A stretch of 38,128 bases of DNA, from NCBI RefSeq assembly GCF_025602895.1, contig NW_026516462.1:1-38128 (forward strand). The letters are read 5' to 3'. The translations under genes were made by a program, and so were the position numbers. The notes below the pieces were generated by a model. The model had not been told where the DNA came from. It was given only the letters and a program-made list of their open reading frames with translations, and ran no database searches. Source of the DNA: Polychytrium aggregatum (Eukaryota > Chytridiomycota > Chytridiomycetes > Polychytriales). Each line of letters opens with the position of its first letter. Within the stretch, counting starts at the first letter, position 1. Positions 19,701 to 29,868 of the stretch are shown here, piece by piece.

Positions 19701-22700
19701 TGGACATCCGAGCGAGTTGTGAACAGCAGGTGTGTCGTCGATGCACCGCCGCAGAGCATGGACCGGGATGTTAGCAGTGGCCTGCCAAGAGCGATGCGGC
19801 CCATCAGCAACCACGGCCCAGACACCAGTCTCAGGGGTGGCCACCTTTCCGCATCCACCTTTGAAGAGCCGCCTTGGATGACTTACCTTGGTTGAGCCAT
19901 CAAAGTTGTAGTATTGACACATGTGACAGTCTGTGATGATCTCGTCGTTTTCGTAGTATGCCACGTAATCATAATTCATCGTGTCGTTTTGGCACACAAG
20001 AGAAATGATCGCATACGGTCTCTACAGATGGTGATGGCGGAGCTGTTATAGCAATAAACACTCAAGCCCGCTAATCATCATCATTACCGACCCGGCTGGG
20101 CGGACAGAGCACTGCCTCTGCCAGAGGAAGCATCGGACCAAGTCCAACAACGATCTCGACCACCGACCTCCACGATTCCATTGGCATTGAAGATTGAGTA
20201 TCCCGATGCGCCGTCGTAGATCAGATTCTCAACGGCGCGCAAGGGATACGTCGAGTTGGTCGCCAGCAGCTGCAGGAACGGGGTGTCCGGGTAGATCCGA
20301 GTGAGGTTGGTCTGTGAGACAACCGTCGACATGGAGGTGAGCAATCGCAGATTGGCTGCTGAGTGTCCACCGTTCCATGACTGTGCACGAGTGTGCACGA
20401 TTGTGCACGACTGTGCCGTCAGAGTATTACCCATGCCAGCGCCATGATGTAAGCGGCGTCGTAAACCCCTCTTGAGACGGATGGGAGGTTGTTTGTTCGC
20501 ATGAGAAAGATGGCAATTGCACCGATTCACTCAACGACAGAGTGGGAGCGGGATCGGATCATCGGCTCTGCGACATGTGCACAACTGGTTCGACATCATA
20601 CCGAACGCCCCAATCCCATTCGTCACTCGCTAACAGCGGATACATGGTTGCGTTCTGGAGCGACATGCTGTTCCATTTGTTGCTGAACTCGTTGTACCCG
20701 ACTCCGTTCGTGACATTCGGAGAGGCTGAGGGTTATAGCGACCATGGAAGGCTGAGATCAGTAAATGGTGCGTTCCATCAGCACGACATCATAAGGCAAC
20801 AGTGCCGAGCCATCTGCGAACACGGATGCTGGCAGAACGTACGTACGATACATGTAGCCCTGTGCCGCTTGTATCGGATCACCGCTGAACCACGAGACAT
20901 TCAAAAAACTGTAGTACGGGATGTTGAGGCCCTGCATGGTTCGGTGTGAGCACCTGGGAAGGCATCCTGGACGACCCCGCTCAGCAACACCGACATCGGG
21001 CCGACGGCGCCACTGACCATCCAGACATATGTTGGGCCCACCAAGCCGCGCTCATATGCCATGTAGTAGAGATCGGATGTGTACTGGGCGATGGCGCAGA
21101 CGATGATGATCTTTGCCCTTGACTTTTGGAGATTCTCGAGAGGAATGGCCAGGTCGGAGCGGTTCCCTTGAGTGGGTCCGTAGAATCCCTAGTGGCGATT
21201 GCGGGTCATGAAGCAGTCAGGCAGTCAGGCAGTCAGGCAGTCAGGCAGTCAGGCAGTGGACTGTGGGTACTCTGGGACTGGGCACTCGGGGTTGTTTGAC
21301 AGAGCCCAGATCCCGGCCCAGAGATCCAGGCCAGACCAGTGCCCCCCTGTCCGTCGCTCCACCGGCTCGGGTGCAGTTCCCACCTGCTCGAGAACGATAT
21401 TGAATCCCATTGCGTTGGCGACGGACTTGGCATCGTCCCTTGCTGCAGGACATGACGCATGGGTGAATGTGGCGTGTCCCAATCGTCCGTGCTTGTGAAC
21501 ATGATTCGGCTCTGGCAATCCACTCTGCTCGGAACTCGATACGACCCACAGATCGAGACGACATTTGCAGCGGCTGGCTCACTGGCATGCTTACCAGTGG
21601 TTCCAAATGGCTCACGACTGTACATTAGAGCCACCTGATTGTGAGTTGCCGGATGAGCAGATCAGTCGGCCGACACGAGAGATTCGCCCCCGAGGCGAGA
21701 CCACTCGGACCAATTGGATCGCTGGACCAGTCGGATCGCTCAGACAGTCGGATCACTCAGACAGTTGGATCACTCGGATCACTCACGGCACCTCAGCTCT
21801 GTTCAACAACACGGTGCATACCGATCGCCATCCCATGGCTCTGGCAAAGGCGAATAGTGCTTGGAGATAGTATATGCTGGGCTCAACAAGAGAGAGATAG
21901 GTCTGCAAGCACAACTCGGGTGAGATGGCTATTGCGTTAGACGGCCCCTGTGGGATCACTCCTGTGAGGCAACCACCGAGCCATCGGGACATCGGGCCAT
22001 CAAGCAGTCAGGCTGCGTGCGGCTGGAACCGTACCGGGTATGCTGTCCTGTTGGTGAGTATGGTTGCGGAGGTGAACAGACCGATGTGGAGGATCTGTTG
22101 ATGGGCAGCGAGGTCAGTAAGCAACAGGCAGATCAGTCGCCGGGTCTCTGAAGAGCGAGACTCACATCATAGAAGCTGGATATGGTTGCTTCGTATTCGC
22201 TTTGCTGAAGACATGGCAGAGGCGTGAGTCGATGATCCAACGAGATTTGCACAGAGCGTCGCGGGCGGACGCACCCCACCTCGCTGGTTGTGTCTCCGAT
22301 CACAGCATTGATGCCGTCGTTTTGTATCATATCGAGGAGACTGACGCTGGAACGAACGCCGGCAAGGAGCCGCACGTGTGAGTGGCGAGTTCGGTGCAGC
22401 AAGTGCAGCAAGTGCATGTGAGGCCGAGAGAGCGAGCTTCGAACCATTACATTCCGTCGCTGAATGAGCCGCGGCTGCTGCCGACGACAGGCAGTAGCGT
22501 GACATCTGCTCGTCGAGCACAATGAAGGTCATATTGGGTCCTGGGTGAGCATGGCGTCGATCACGGACGGAGGTTTGCATGAGAACGAGCGACGCGAAAG
22601 GGTCTGCATGCACCAGCGTCAATGGCGCATGAACGCACTCGGCAGGATCGTCGAGCTGTTGTTGATTTCGTTGAAAGCCATCTGCATTGCCGTCAGGAGA

Positions 22701-22849
22701 TACGGGTTCTCGGGAAAGTCGATCGGATCGTCAATGTCGTAAATGAGGCCGACCTTGACCGCGACGGATCCATGATGCACGGCATCGACCATGTCGGCCA
22801 AGATGGAGAGCAGCCACAGAACCAAGAGAGACCCAAAGATACGCAGCAT
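16729..22849 (-). CDS. Multi-domain membrane receptor: signal peptide, PBP1/ANF-type ectodomain, Cys-rich repeats, polytopic membrane domain; 24 exons
   Basis: Exons on the minus strand: 22849-22639, 22540-22489, 22346-22280, 22204-22166, 22094-22035, 21902-21822, 21634-21595, 21442-21384, 21188-20976, 20931-20847, 20725-20602, 20470-20431, 20311-20168, 20021-19887, 19844-19675, 19558-19490, 19339-19172, 19095-19035, 18806-18635, 18474-18111, 17948-17878, 17649-17331, 17219-17165, 17023-16729. Phases agree throughout if one excess base near 19760 is ignored (1,030 aa). A signal peptide (MLRIFGSLLVLWLLSILADM) leads a type-1 periplasmic-binding-like domain (VGLIYDIDDP; NDGINAVIGD; FARAMGWRS; KIIIVCAIAQYTSDLYYMAY; IVLIYDG-type end at about 450). 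Cys-rich units follow (CPPGWQSYSS, CKPCPVGAVC, LCSQCPSGQY), then about eight or nine helices with RRYRWWMSVDLIERS. Probably a surface sensor; ligand and output are unknown. The least certain joins are exons 2-3 and 9-10. Confidence 0.78.
17144..17164. repeat. Tandemly repeated splice donor in receptor intron 23
   Basis: On the minus strand the intron opens GTATGCAGTATGCAGTATGC, three copies of a 7-bp unit that each contain a donor-like GTATGC. Confidence 0.7.
17801..17877. repeat. 10-bp minisatellite in receptor intron 21
   Basis: About seven copies of CAAGCAACGG (one AAGCAGCGG variant) lie directly next to the donor of exon 21; on the minus strand the intron begins GTGCGTTGCC followed by GCTTGCCGTT units. 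Confidence 0.92.
18577..18623. repeat. 11-bp minisatellite in receptor intron 19
   Basis: Four copies of CATACTCGCCG (one CAG variant) close to the exon 19 donor on the minus strand. Confidence 0.9.
19565..19640. repeat. Degenerate GTGGTCC..GGAGT repeats in receptor intron 15
   Basis: Repeated units of about 10-14 bp (GGTCCATGGAGTGATCCGTG, then GGAGTTAGTCTG twice) just inside the intron. Confidence 0.7.
20381..20417. repeat. 10-bp GTGCACGA-type repeats in receptor intron 12
   Basis: CTGTGCACGA, GTGTGCACGA, TTGTGCACGA and CTGTGCCG: about 3.5 copies within 50 bp of the donor. Confidence 0.85.
21213..21258. repeat. 8-bp GCAGTCAG minisatellite in receptor intron 8
   Basis: About five and a half perfect copies, here near the acceptor of exon 9 rather than the donor. 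Confidence 0.93.
21715..21790. repeat. Degenerate GTCGGATCACTCAGACA repeats in receptor intron 6
   Basis: Units CAGTCGGATCGCTCAGA, CAGTCGGATCACTCAGA, CAGTTGGATCACTCGGATC in tandem, ending near the donor side of the intron. Confidence 0.8.
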
Positions 22850-23139
22850 TGCTCAGAGAAGGCAATTGCCTGATGGATGCATGTGGTTGGGAAATGGTGG
22901 TGGCCGAGACGATGGTCGTCGGGACGATGGTCGTCGGAATGATGGTCGCCGAGGCAGGCCACAAGGCAAATCGCCGAGAGGGAAGTGTCCCGTCGGTCCG
23001 GCAGCGAATGTGGTCAAAGTCCATGGGCCACAGTTGTCCCATAGCAGGATGCAGAGCCGAGTGGTATCGTCACTGCCAATCATGCCTCTGATTGAATAGT
23101 TCAATACATATCCCCAAAATGATATCAGGGAAAAACCCA

Positions 23140-23315
23140 CCATCACTGCCGTCGGTGGCTCGGACCCAATTCCTCTTGAGATCGAATCGGGTGCCAGTGT
23201 TGGACCGTTTCTCACACGACCGTCGTGGTATTGTGTGCGGGACGATTGTGGAGGTCCGGTGACTTCGCTGGAGGCTGCTGAAGTGAAGACTGCCAAGGTG
23301 ATCCCTTGATGTCCG
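23140..23315 (+). pseudogene. Relic of a receptor paralogue (exon-22-like start)
   Basis: TGCCAG followed by TGTTGGACCG..TTC.CACAC.ACCGT matches, at roughly 85% over about 45 nt, the acceptor and start of receptor exon 22 (17665-17620 on the minus strand), including the splice acceptor. Translated it gives CWTVSHTTVVVL where the receptor has CWTDSHTTVAVL, then runs into a stop about 20 codons later. It lies on the strand opposite to the receptor gene. Confidence 0.6.
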
Positions 23316-23574
23316 ATTGTCTCTTACATCCGATCCAAAAACGGGACACCCCGGATTTTGGTCGTTGGACGAATATTGTCATTCAAGACATCGCGCGCTG
23401 GCCATGACCATTCAGTGGTGTGTTTCTGGATCTGAATCAAGGACGCTTTCTCCCTCAGATGGCTCCCCGAAAGACACCACCTAGGCGACGGCGATTCAAG
23501 CGACTCGATCTACAGGTGTGCTCACATTTTCGGGAAGCCAGGCGACTTGAGAAGGCCGAGTATCTTGATATCGG

Positions 23575-23660
23575 GAAACCATGGATCTGTCCAGAGGGTC
23601 GAGTGAATGCACCACACCAAGAGATTGCTAACCAGGACGGGAAACAATCGCACGGCTTGC
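23575..23660 (-). pseudogene. Short relic similar to the receptor 3' flank
   Basis: Minus-strand sequence CAGTGGGCAAGCCGTGCGAT and onward parallels the segment downstream of the receptor stop (minus 16640-16530). It is too short and broken to assign to an exon. Confidence 0.35.
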
Positions 23661-24248
23661 CCACTGGGGCCTACGGAAGTTCAGTAAGATTGTGTCGCTC
23701 ATGCCAGAAAGTGACTGCCCCTGGACCGACTGTAACCGCGGGCCATTTCAGACTTGGCTATCCAAGTGGAAATCAGTGTGTCCTGTTTCTCCTGAATCGG
23801 ATCACATCATTCAGCGCACTTTGATGCCAGCGTCACCCACTTCCCACCAGCCCTCCTTGGTCAACCCTGTGCGTGGGATGATCAATTGCATTTCTGGAGG
23901 CGGTTTCCTCTGCCCAGCACCCTGACGTCAGCTTTGAGAATGAACCAAGACAAGGCACGAGCGGAGGACGGCCAGCCTGCGGGATCGGAATGTATGTGAT
24001 CGGAGCCCAGCGATAGATGGACCGCCAACCTCAAATGGCTCCATTTCAGTATGCGAACGTGCTTAGGTACAACATTGTATCGGGCAAGTCTCTTGGAAGC
24101 AACACATTGAAACCTGCTGTGCACCGGACGCATTGCCGGAAGAGCAGCTCATCGCCGAGACCCGAGAGGCAGAGAAATCAAAGACCGTTGCATTTTCCCA
24201 TCGCCGCTCGCTTCTGCCGAAACCACTTGAATCGATTGGGCCGCGTTC

Positions 24249-24779
24249 TCACTCGGTCACCGCTGCTGCTGAGCGACGTTCGGGTTTGGACTTTGGCTGA
24301 TTCTTGCCCTCGATCTGACGAAAGTTGAATGCCACTGCGTAGAGCATCGAGATACCAATGGCCCCACATGTCGAGAGCATGAAGGCTGGACCGAGGAATG
24401 CCGCCCCAAGCAGACTGAAGATGGCAACGACTACCACGGCCGCAACAACCACGCAAACAAACAGGAGCACTATGGCAATGGCGTAGACCGCAAGAGGAAC
24501 AGCCAGCAGGGCCAGCAGCGTCGACATGAAGAACTGCGGGAGCTGCGGGTTAGTAGTGGTTGGTGGCCCGAGTCCGCTGTCCTCAGCGCCGCCCTTCTGC
24601 TCGGCATCTACCTTCAGAACCGGATAGCGCGATGCCAGGACCTGGCCCGTTTCGACAAAGGCCAAGGCATATGTCTCGGAGGTCTCGGCGAGCGAGGTCA
24701 GACGAGCGGGCATGATGCGTTTGGCCACACCCCACGAAGCCGAGGCGATCACGCCGAGCTGCTTGAAGACGGCTTCCAT
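24249..24779 (-). CDS. Small hydrophobic-hairpin membrane protein (possibly promethin/LDAF1-like), 176 aa
   Basis: A single open exon. I chose the ATG at 24779 (MEAVFKQLGVIASASWGVAK), because the upstream 37 in-frame codons are Pro/Gly-rich and run towards the divergent gene; a start at 24890 is possible. An amphipathic N-terminal half (SETYALAFVETGQVLASRYP) and a Gly/Thr/Pro linker precede about 70 strongly hydrophobic residues in two or three closely spaced segments (STLLALLAVPLAVYAIAIVL, then VVVAIFSLLGAAFLGPAFML and ISMLYAVAF). A Lys/Arg/Ser-rich tail ends the protein. A hairpin of this size with short charged ends is like lipid-droplet assembly (LDAF1/promethin) proteins, but no diagnostic motif is seen, so the family is a guess. 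Its start is 211 bp from the divergent DinB-like gene. Confidence 0.6.
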   Translation of the reverse strand: MEAVFKQLGVIASASWGVAKRIMPARLTSLAETSETYALAFVETGQVLASRYPVLKVDAEQKGGAEDSGLGPPTTTNPQLPQFFMSTLLALLAVPLAVYAIAIVLLFVCVVVAAVVVVAIFSLLGAAFLGPAFMLSTCGAIGISMLYAVAFNFRQIEGKNQPKSKPERRSAAAVTE

Positions 24780-24990
24780 CGTCTGCTCTGTCTGGAAGGC
24801 GGCCAGAGGACCAGGACGGGGCGAGATGAAGTGCGAGTGCCCCTGGCCAAGCCGCTCCCGCCCAGGAGGGCTTTGGTCCCGCATGAGCATGGCCTGCCCA
24901 GCGGATCATCCCAGCGATTGTGATCTCATGTCGCCGTTGTTGCGGCGGTCGTGTCTGCGACCGTCCTCGCCCCGATCTCGACTGCATCGT

Positions 24991-25893
24991 ATGTCCAGCG
25001 CAGACGAGACCGCTCTCCGACACTGCTTGGTCCACGACTCGGCCATAGGACTGCTGGCTCAGTTCGAGACCCTGTTGCAGGCGATCCGGTTGTCTGCGAG
25101 CGATGCGCTTGTCGCCAAATCCAGCATCATCCCGCATTCGACCATCGGCAAGCATCTCCGGCATGTCCTCGATCACTTTACCCTGATATACAAGCATATG
25201 CCCACACCGGTCGGAAAGGACGTCCCTGCTGGCCGGTGGACCATCGACTACGATAGCCGGCAGCGGGAGGTTCGATCGATTGCGCTCTGGCGGTGATTGT
25301 CCGGCTCACAGCTCCTCCAGAGATCGAGCCTGGCTTGCAGTCGTCCTTCAGCCCATCTGCAATCCTGACTGTGTGTTTCGCTTCCCGTGCCGCCAGATCC
25401 TGACCGAGCAGAACATCGAAGCTGCCGACTCGGCGATTCGCTCTGTCAAGACGCTCATCAGATCGTGCCAGATGCAGATCGCATTGACGACCCCTGTCGT
25501 TGTTCGAGCCCAAACCGGACCAGACAAACCGAGATCCGAGCTCTTATCGACGTATGGCCGAGAGCTCTGGTTCGTACGTATCCGCTCTTCATTCCGTCGG
25601 TTTGCGCAATCGCCGCTCTGTCGCTTCCCGTGCGCCATATTCTGGTTCTCTCCGACGGCGCCCAGCTGAACTGCCGGTTGTCCTGTGCGATTAGAGAGTT
25701 CATACAGCAGCGAGGTGATCTTGTCCGTGGCTGCTCAACCGATCGATTTCTCCCATGTGGCCAGGCGACAAACCATGCAATCCACCACGCAGCCCTCGTC
25801 CGAGTGCTCTGTTTCGAGCAGCACATTCCGCTGCCGCCTACTTTCGGGGTTGCTCCGAGCACCCTCGACTACCTGGCAAAGCACACAGAATAA
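24991..25893 (+). CDS. DinB-like four-helix putative metal-binding protein, 3 exons, 194 aa
   Basis: Exons 24991-25269, 25397-25573 and 25765-25893, all phase 0. The second intron has donor GTACGT; the first has a weak GTTCGA donor. The ATG at 24991 starts MSSADETALRHCLVHDSAIG. Conserved-looking features are TIGKHLRHVLDHFTLIYKH with the first histidines, IDYDSRQRE, STYGRELWF at the end of exon 2 and ATNHAIHHAALVRVL followed by FGVAPSTLDYL in exon 3. The spacing of the LRHVLDH and HAIHHA histidines is that of the DinB/YfiT-like superfamily, whose members often bind a metal through three histidines. Uncharacterised relatives occur in bacteria and fungi; the reaction is unknown. The reading of ELWF directly into ATNHAIHH across the join strongly supports the splice. 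Confidence 0.8.
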
Positions 25894-26201
25894 AAACCAG
25901 ACGAAGCACCCGGGCGCTCTTGTCCGGGGCGGTCACTCTGCCTGTGGTTGTCTGTCATGGCTGAGCCTTGGTTGATGGGGGGGGTGGGTGATGCCCTGGA
26001 GTGTCGAGCCAGGCCCTCGCGCGAATCTGTCCCTGGCCGTTTCTTGCCTCATCCAGCCGCACATCGCAGATTCTTCTCCTGCAGCGCCGTCCAGCCTGCT
26101 CGCCCCCATCATCAGCGGCGCTATTCGGCCTTGCGGCTCTTCTTCCAGTTACCTGTAGCACCGGGCACATTCGACAGCTCACCGCTAGCTCCGTCGTCAG
26201 C
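25894..26201 (+). other. Intergenic region upstream of SIN1
   Basis: 308 bp between the DinB-like stop and the SIN1 start; contains a G-run (about 25978-25986). No promoter element I can name. Confidence 0.5.
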
Positions 26202-29200
26202 ATGGCCCTCATCACAGACCCCGATTATATCGTGAGTATGGCCGACAACCGGAGACCGGCCGCCGAGGCCCACTATCTATCTCCGGGAATAGAGCTGCGT
26301 CTCCGAGAAAATGAGAGTTGTCTATCCGTGAGGTGTTTCTCGCCAGCGCCCAGTCATCTCTTGACGCATCGTCTTCAAGATTCGCTCGCCAATGCCGCTA
26401 CGTCGCCTCAGACTGATTGCCCGTCTCTTGGGCTCGTCGCAGATATACTCGATGCGCATCTCACTGCTGCTGGAAAATGATCCCATCTCGGCTCGCATCG
26501 TCAATACCACAGCTACAACAAACCCCTATGTGCTTGCTGAATTCCCCGAGGCTTCGTCCGACGAGTTTCTCGAGCCGATCGATCGACGTAGACTCAGCGT
26601 CAACGAACGCAAGGTCATTGCCAAGAGCATCGGAAAGTTCACCCAGGACCCGCTCGACTTTGCTCTGGACCCGTCCGACGTCGAAAAGGCACGCAGAGCG
26701 GAGCTCGAGAAGCGCATGCAGCAGCAGCGCGAGCTCCAGAGCCATCAGCGGATCCTGCAGGAGCAGCGATACCAACTCTATCTGAGCGAAAAGGAAAAGC
26801 GAGATACGGAGCAGGACAAGCTGCGCGAGCAGCAACACTGGAGCCCCTTCCACGAAGACAGCAGCGACGATGGCGACGACGACGACGAAGCCAGGCAGGA
26901 GGATCGGGCCCAGGACGACGTCAAGAACAAAATCATCGGTCGGATATCGGTGACCCAGCCCAAGCCGGTGTCGAAGCCCACAGGCGAGGGCGACTTGGAG
27001 CCGGTTGCTGGCTCAGACCAGCCACTCAAGTCTCGCAAAACCATCCGCCCAAACTACTTCCGAGTGCCCTCTGCACAGCCGTCGACACCAGGCGAGTCTG
27101 CCGGCTCTAGTCCGCGGCAACTTGGAAACGCTCAGAACATTGCGAGCATCACAAACACTCAGGCACCGTCAAGGGCTCCGGAGCACGGAGTACGGTCGGA
27201 GCACCCTGATAGCCAGGCGCCCGAGGAGGCCCAGAGCCTCGTCCCCGATGCTCCAGCATCTGCACTGCCCTCCGAGGCTCTCGAGTCAAACGCTGCAAAG
27301 GCGAATGTGTAAGCTCCATACTGCTTTGCTTCTAGCAACGAACTGCCGATTCATCAGGCTGTGCTGTATTCTCGTTCTCGGAACTCATCATTTTGATATC
27401 CGTTGCCAGTGCTCACGACAGCGACTCTGACGATGACGAAGGCGAGCGTCGCGATATTGAGGAGGAAGTGGAGGCCATTCGGAGCTTCAATGTCCACAAG
27501 GGCCCGACTGAAACCCAGGGGTCGAGTGAGAGGGCTCGCCAACCTGCAGAGCCTCCGCGGGTCTCCGTGGCAAAGAAACCAGTGTCGTCTGGCCAGGACG
27601 CTTCCAAGGCAACCGAAAGCACTGCTGCCGTGGCCAAGGAGTTCTCACCAAGCGCCTTCCGGAAGATGCCGCTACAGCCCGCGTACACAGCAAAGCCCAC
27701 TGCTCACAAGACAATATCGCAGCTGAGTGCGCTGCTCAGCTTTAATGCCGACTCGGACAATCCTTTCAGCGAGTTCTATGGACTGGTGGGTACCCAGAGA
27801 TATCAAATCGGATCGAAGCCTCTGAATCGATGCCGCATTTTGTGGCATTTTGTGGCATTGTTGGGTGTCGTATGGGGCTATCGTCGAACAGCGCGGGAGC
27901 GGCCGCTGAGGCCTTCTCGGTACTGTTGGCGCGGAATCTCGTCTTCTCGACATTGTCGGCGCCATCTCCCACTTCGTTCAGCCGCAGCGTCACATATGCT
28001 TGCTACACTTCTAATTCCATAATCCCGCCGTTCAACAGCGCGCCAATGGCGAAAGGAACTCGCTCAAACTCGAGATCCTAATCCCATCCAGCCCCTTGCA
28101 CTCGCTGCCTGATGAGGTGCTGATTCAGATCAAGCCTGACTCTACTACCGAGCAAGCTCTGGGATACACGCTCTATGTCCTCCACGAGGAGCACAGCGAT
28201 CAGTTCGAAAACTACGGGCTCGACAGCATTGTCGCGTGGTATCTCCGGATCGATGACGACTTTCCAGGTCAGTACCCATGACTGGAACTATATCGCATCA
28301 GCAGAACCGCATTCGCTGCAACCTCTGCCTCGCAATATCAGCCAAGCTCAGATGCAACGACGGAGTCGTGGAGGAGCATCGGGTGGCTACAGCACTAACA
28401 CCAAAACCCGGCTCTGCTCTCCGATAGTGGCTCTTGATCTGACCCGCAAGATTGCCTCCTTTGGGTCGATGCAGTTTGAGCTGTGCGTCTCAGACAAGCG
28501 GCCTGGTGAGTACCTCCACCGATTCGGAATAGCTAGAAGCCCAAATGTATGCCGCCCGGCAGCACCAGAGCTAACTCTGGCGCAATCTCGACTTTTCCCC
28601 ATCCCTAAAGCACCCAAAAAGCAGGAAGTCGCAACAACGGGAACAACGACCGCGCCCTCGACCAAGAAGACGTTCCTCAAAGTCAACCTGTACTCCACGC
28701 TGACCGTCAAGCAGACAACGACGATCCCTTTCGCATCCAACATGCTCATCAAGGATGTGTTCGACTACATTTGCCGCAAATGGAAGTACGACCCCAAGGA
28801 GTATGTACTGAAGCTGGTCGACAACAAAACGCTGCTGCCGATGGATATTACCCTCGAGGAGGCGCAAATTACCGAGTTTGGTGTCCACAAGCGTTACGGA
28901 GGAGGTATAGCTGTCCCCAAAGTTGCGCACTTGGGTGGAGAGCGGCGCACCCGATGGCTGCGTGAGACCGCACGCTTTTACTATTTTTGCAGAGTTTATG
29001 AAGAGGCCTGCCCGAAATGTATCCACCGGGCTCTGCGCTCGAGCTTGCCCGGGTTCCTGTGGCTTTGGTTTTACTCACCCGCATCCCTTATGCTCCGACA
29101 CAGCCGGCGATATCTTTGGCGCCTCCCAAGAACAGGCTAACGACGCCGACACCGTCGACGCTTTCGACTTGCGCGGCGACGAGTTTAAGGTGAGGGGCAG

Positions 29201-29868
29201 CTTCGCTCGTCGGCAGAGTATTACCGTTTGCTGTCGGTGTGCTTGTTGTCGATATGGACGATGCAGCCCACAAGAGCCGATATCTAAATCCTCTCCATCT
29301 GACCTCACCTGGCAGCGATATTCGGTCTACTACAAAAACTTTGTCGGGGCGCGCTACGAGCGAGACTTTACTATCGATGGCGACCATATTTATATCCTAT
29401 CGGCGGAGAACCGGAGCATTCTCAACCGAACAAAGACGGTAAGGCGGGAGCAGTACCGCAGCTGGGTGTTGCTTTGCAGTCGCCCGACAGATCGACTCCG
29501 ATGGTCGCATATGGTTCCGTGGCATCCTGCTTCAGGTCAGTGGCTCATTCGACTGTCTTCCTCTCTTCCGTACAGCTCTCCTACTCGGTTGCCGACGTAA
29601 TCTCGTGCAAACAAGTCTCGGTCAACAGCCCTGTGTTCAAATTTGTGGCAAGCCGAGGTCCCAGCGGCGATCCAAAGGGCCATGAGTTCGAGGCCATGTC
29701 GCCGAAGGAAGCTCGTATGTATTCCGTGCGTGTTGGGAAAGCATCCATCTGCGATGCAAAGCTCTCTCCTCTCTGGTTCGAACTGACTTTATCGACTGAC
29801 CACGTACCATTGCTGCTGCTGCAGATGACATATGTGAGAGAATCACGCTTCTCAAGAACCGCAAGTGA
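26202..29868 (+). CDS. SIN1: SIN1/AVO1, target of rapamycin complex 2 subunit, 11 exons, 762 aa
   Basis: Exons 26202-26231, 26443-27308, 27410-27785, 28039-28267, 28428-28505, 28611-28904, 28995-29018, 29104-29189, 29316-29438, 29576-29714, 29825-29868; the total of 2,289 nt is in frame. The N-terminal segment (MALITDPDYI joined to ISLLLENDPISARIV) resembles the SIN1 N-terminus. An acidic, coiled, disordered part follows (KRMQQQRELQSHQRILQEQR). CRIM domain at about 400-526: SDNPFSEFYGL, LKLEILIPSSPLHSLPDE, AWYLRIDDDFP. Ras-binding-like domain at about 545-625: TFLKVNLYSTLTVKQTTTIP. PH domain at about 661-762: RYSVYYKNFVGARYERDFTI, DVISCKQVSVNSPVFKFV, GHEFEAMSPKEA, HDICERITLLKNRK. SIN1 scaffolds TORC2, with CRIM recruiting AGC-kinase substrates and PH binding membranes. 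Exon 7 is a 24-nt microexon. Confidence 0.9.
29491..29535 (+). other. Possible in-frame 45-nt cassette exon in the SIN1 PH domain
   Basis: Preceded by CGACAG and followed by GTCAGT, it encodes IDSDGRIWFRGILLQ in the frame shared by exons 9 and 10 (all phase 0). Skipping it gives the more canonical PH sequence; including it would add 15 residues. Confidence 0.4.

Larger units (their letters stand above)
22850..24248. other. Long intergenic stretch with receptor relics; no intact gene seen
   Basis: Minus-strand 22850-23296 holds an open frame with a hydrophobic stretch (VMVGFSLISFWGYVLNYSIR) but no family resemblance, and it overlaps a plus-strand relic. A plus-strand frame from 23461 (MAPRKTPPRRRRFKRLDLQ, then GTGTGC) could be a small exon but leads to nothing convincing. 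23661-24248 shows nothing I can support. Confidence 0.5.

Noticed and set aside
20954..20976. Alternative receptor exon 9 donor (GTGCTC at about 20953)
   Set aside because: It would leave a 22-nt intron and break the phase of exon 10; the 44-nt intron keeps the frame.
21213..21258. CRISPR-like array
   Set aside because: Units are 8 bp with no spacers, lie in an intron of a eukaryotic gene, and belong to the set of intronic minisatellites.
22853..23296. Minus-strand open frame with a hydrophobic segment upstream of the receptor
   Set aside because: No family resemblance and no supported splice sites, and the opposite strand carries a recognisable receptor relic over part of it.
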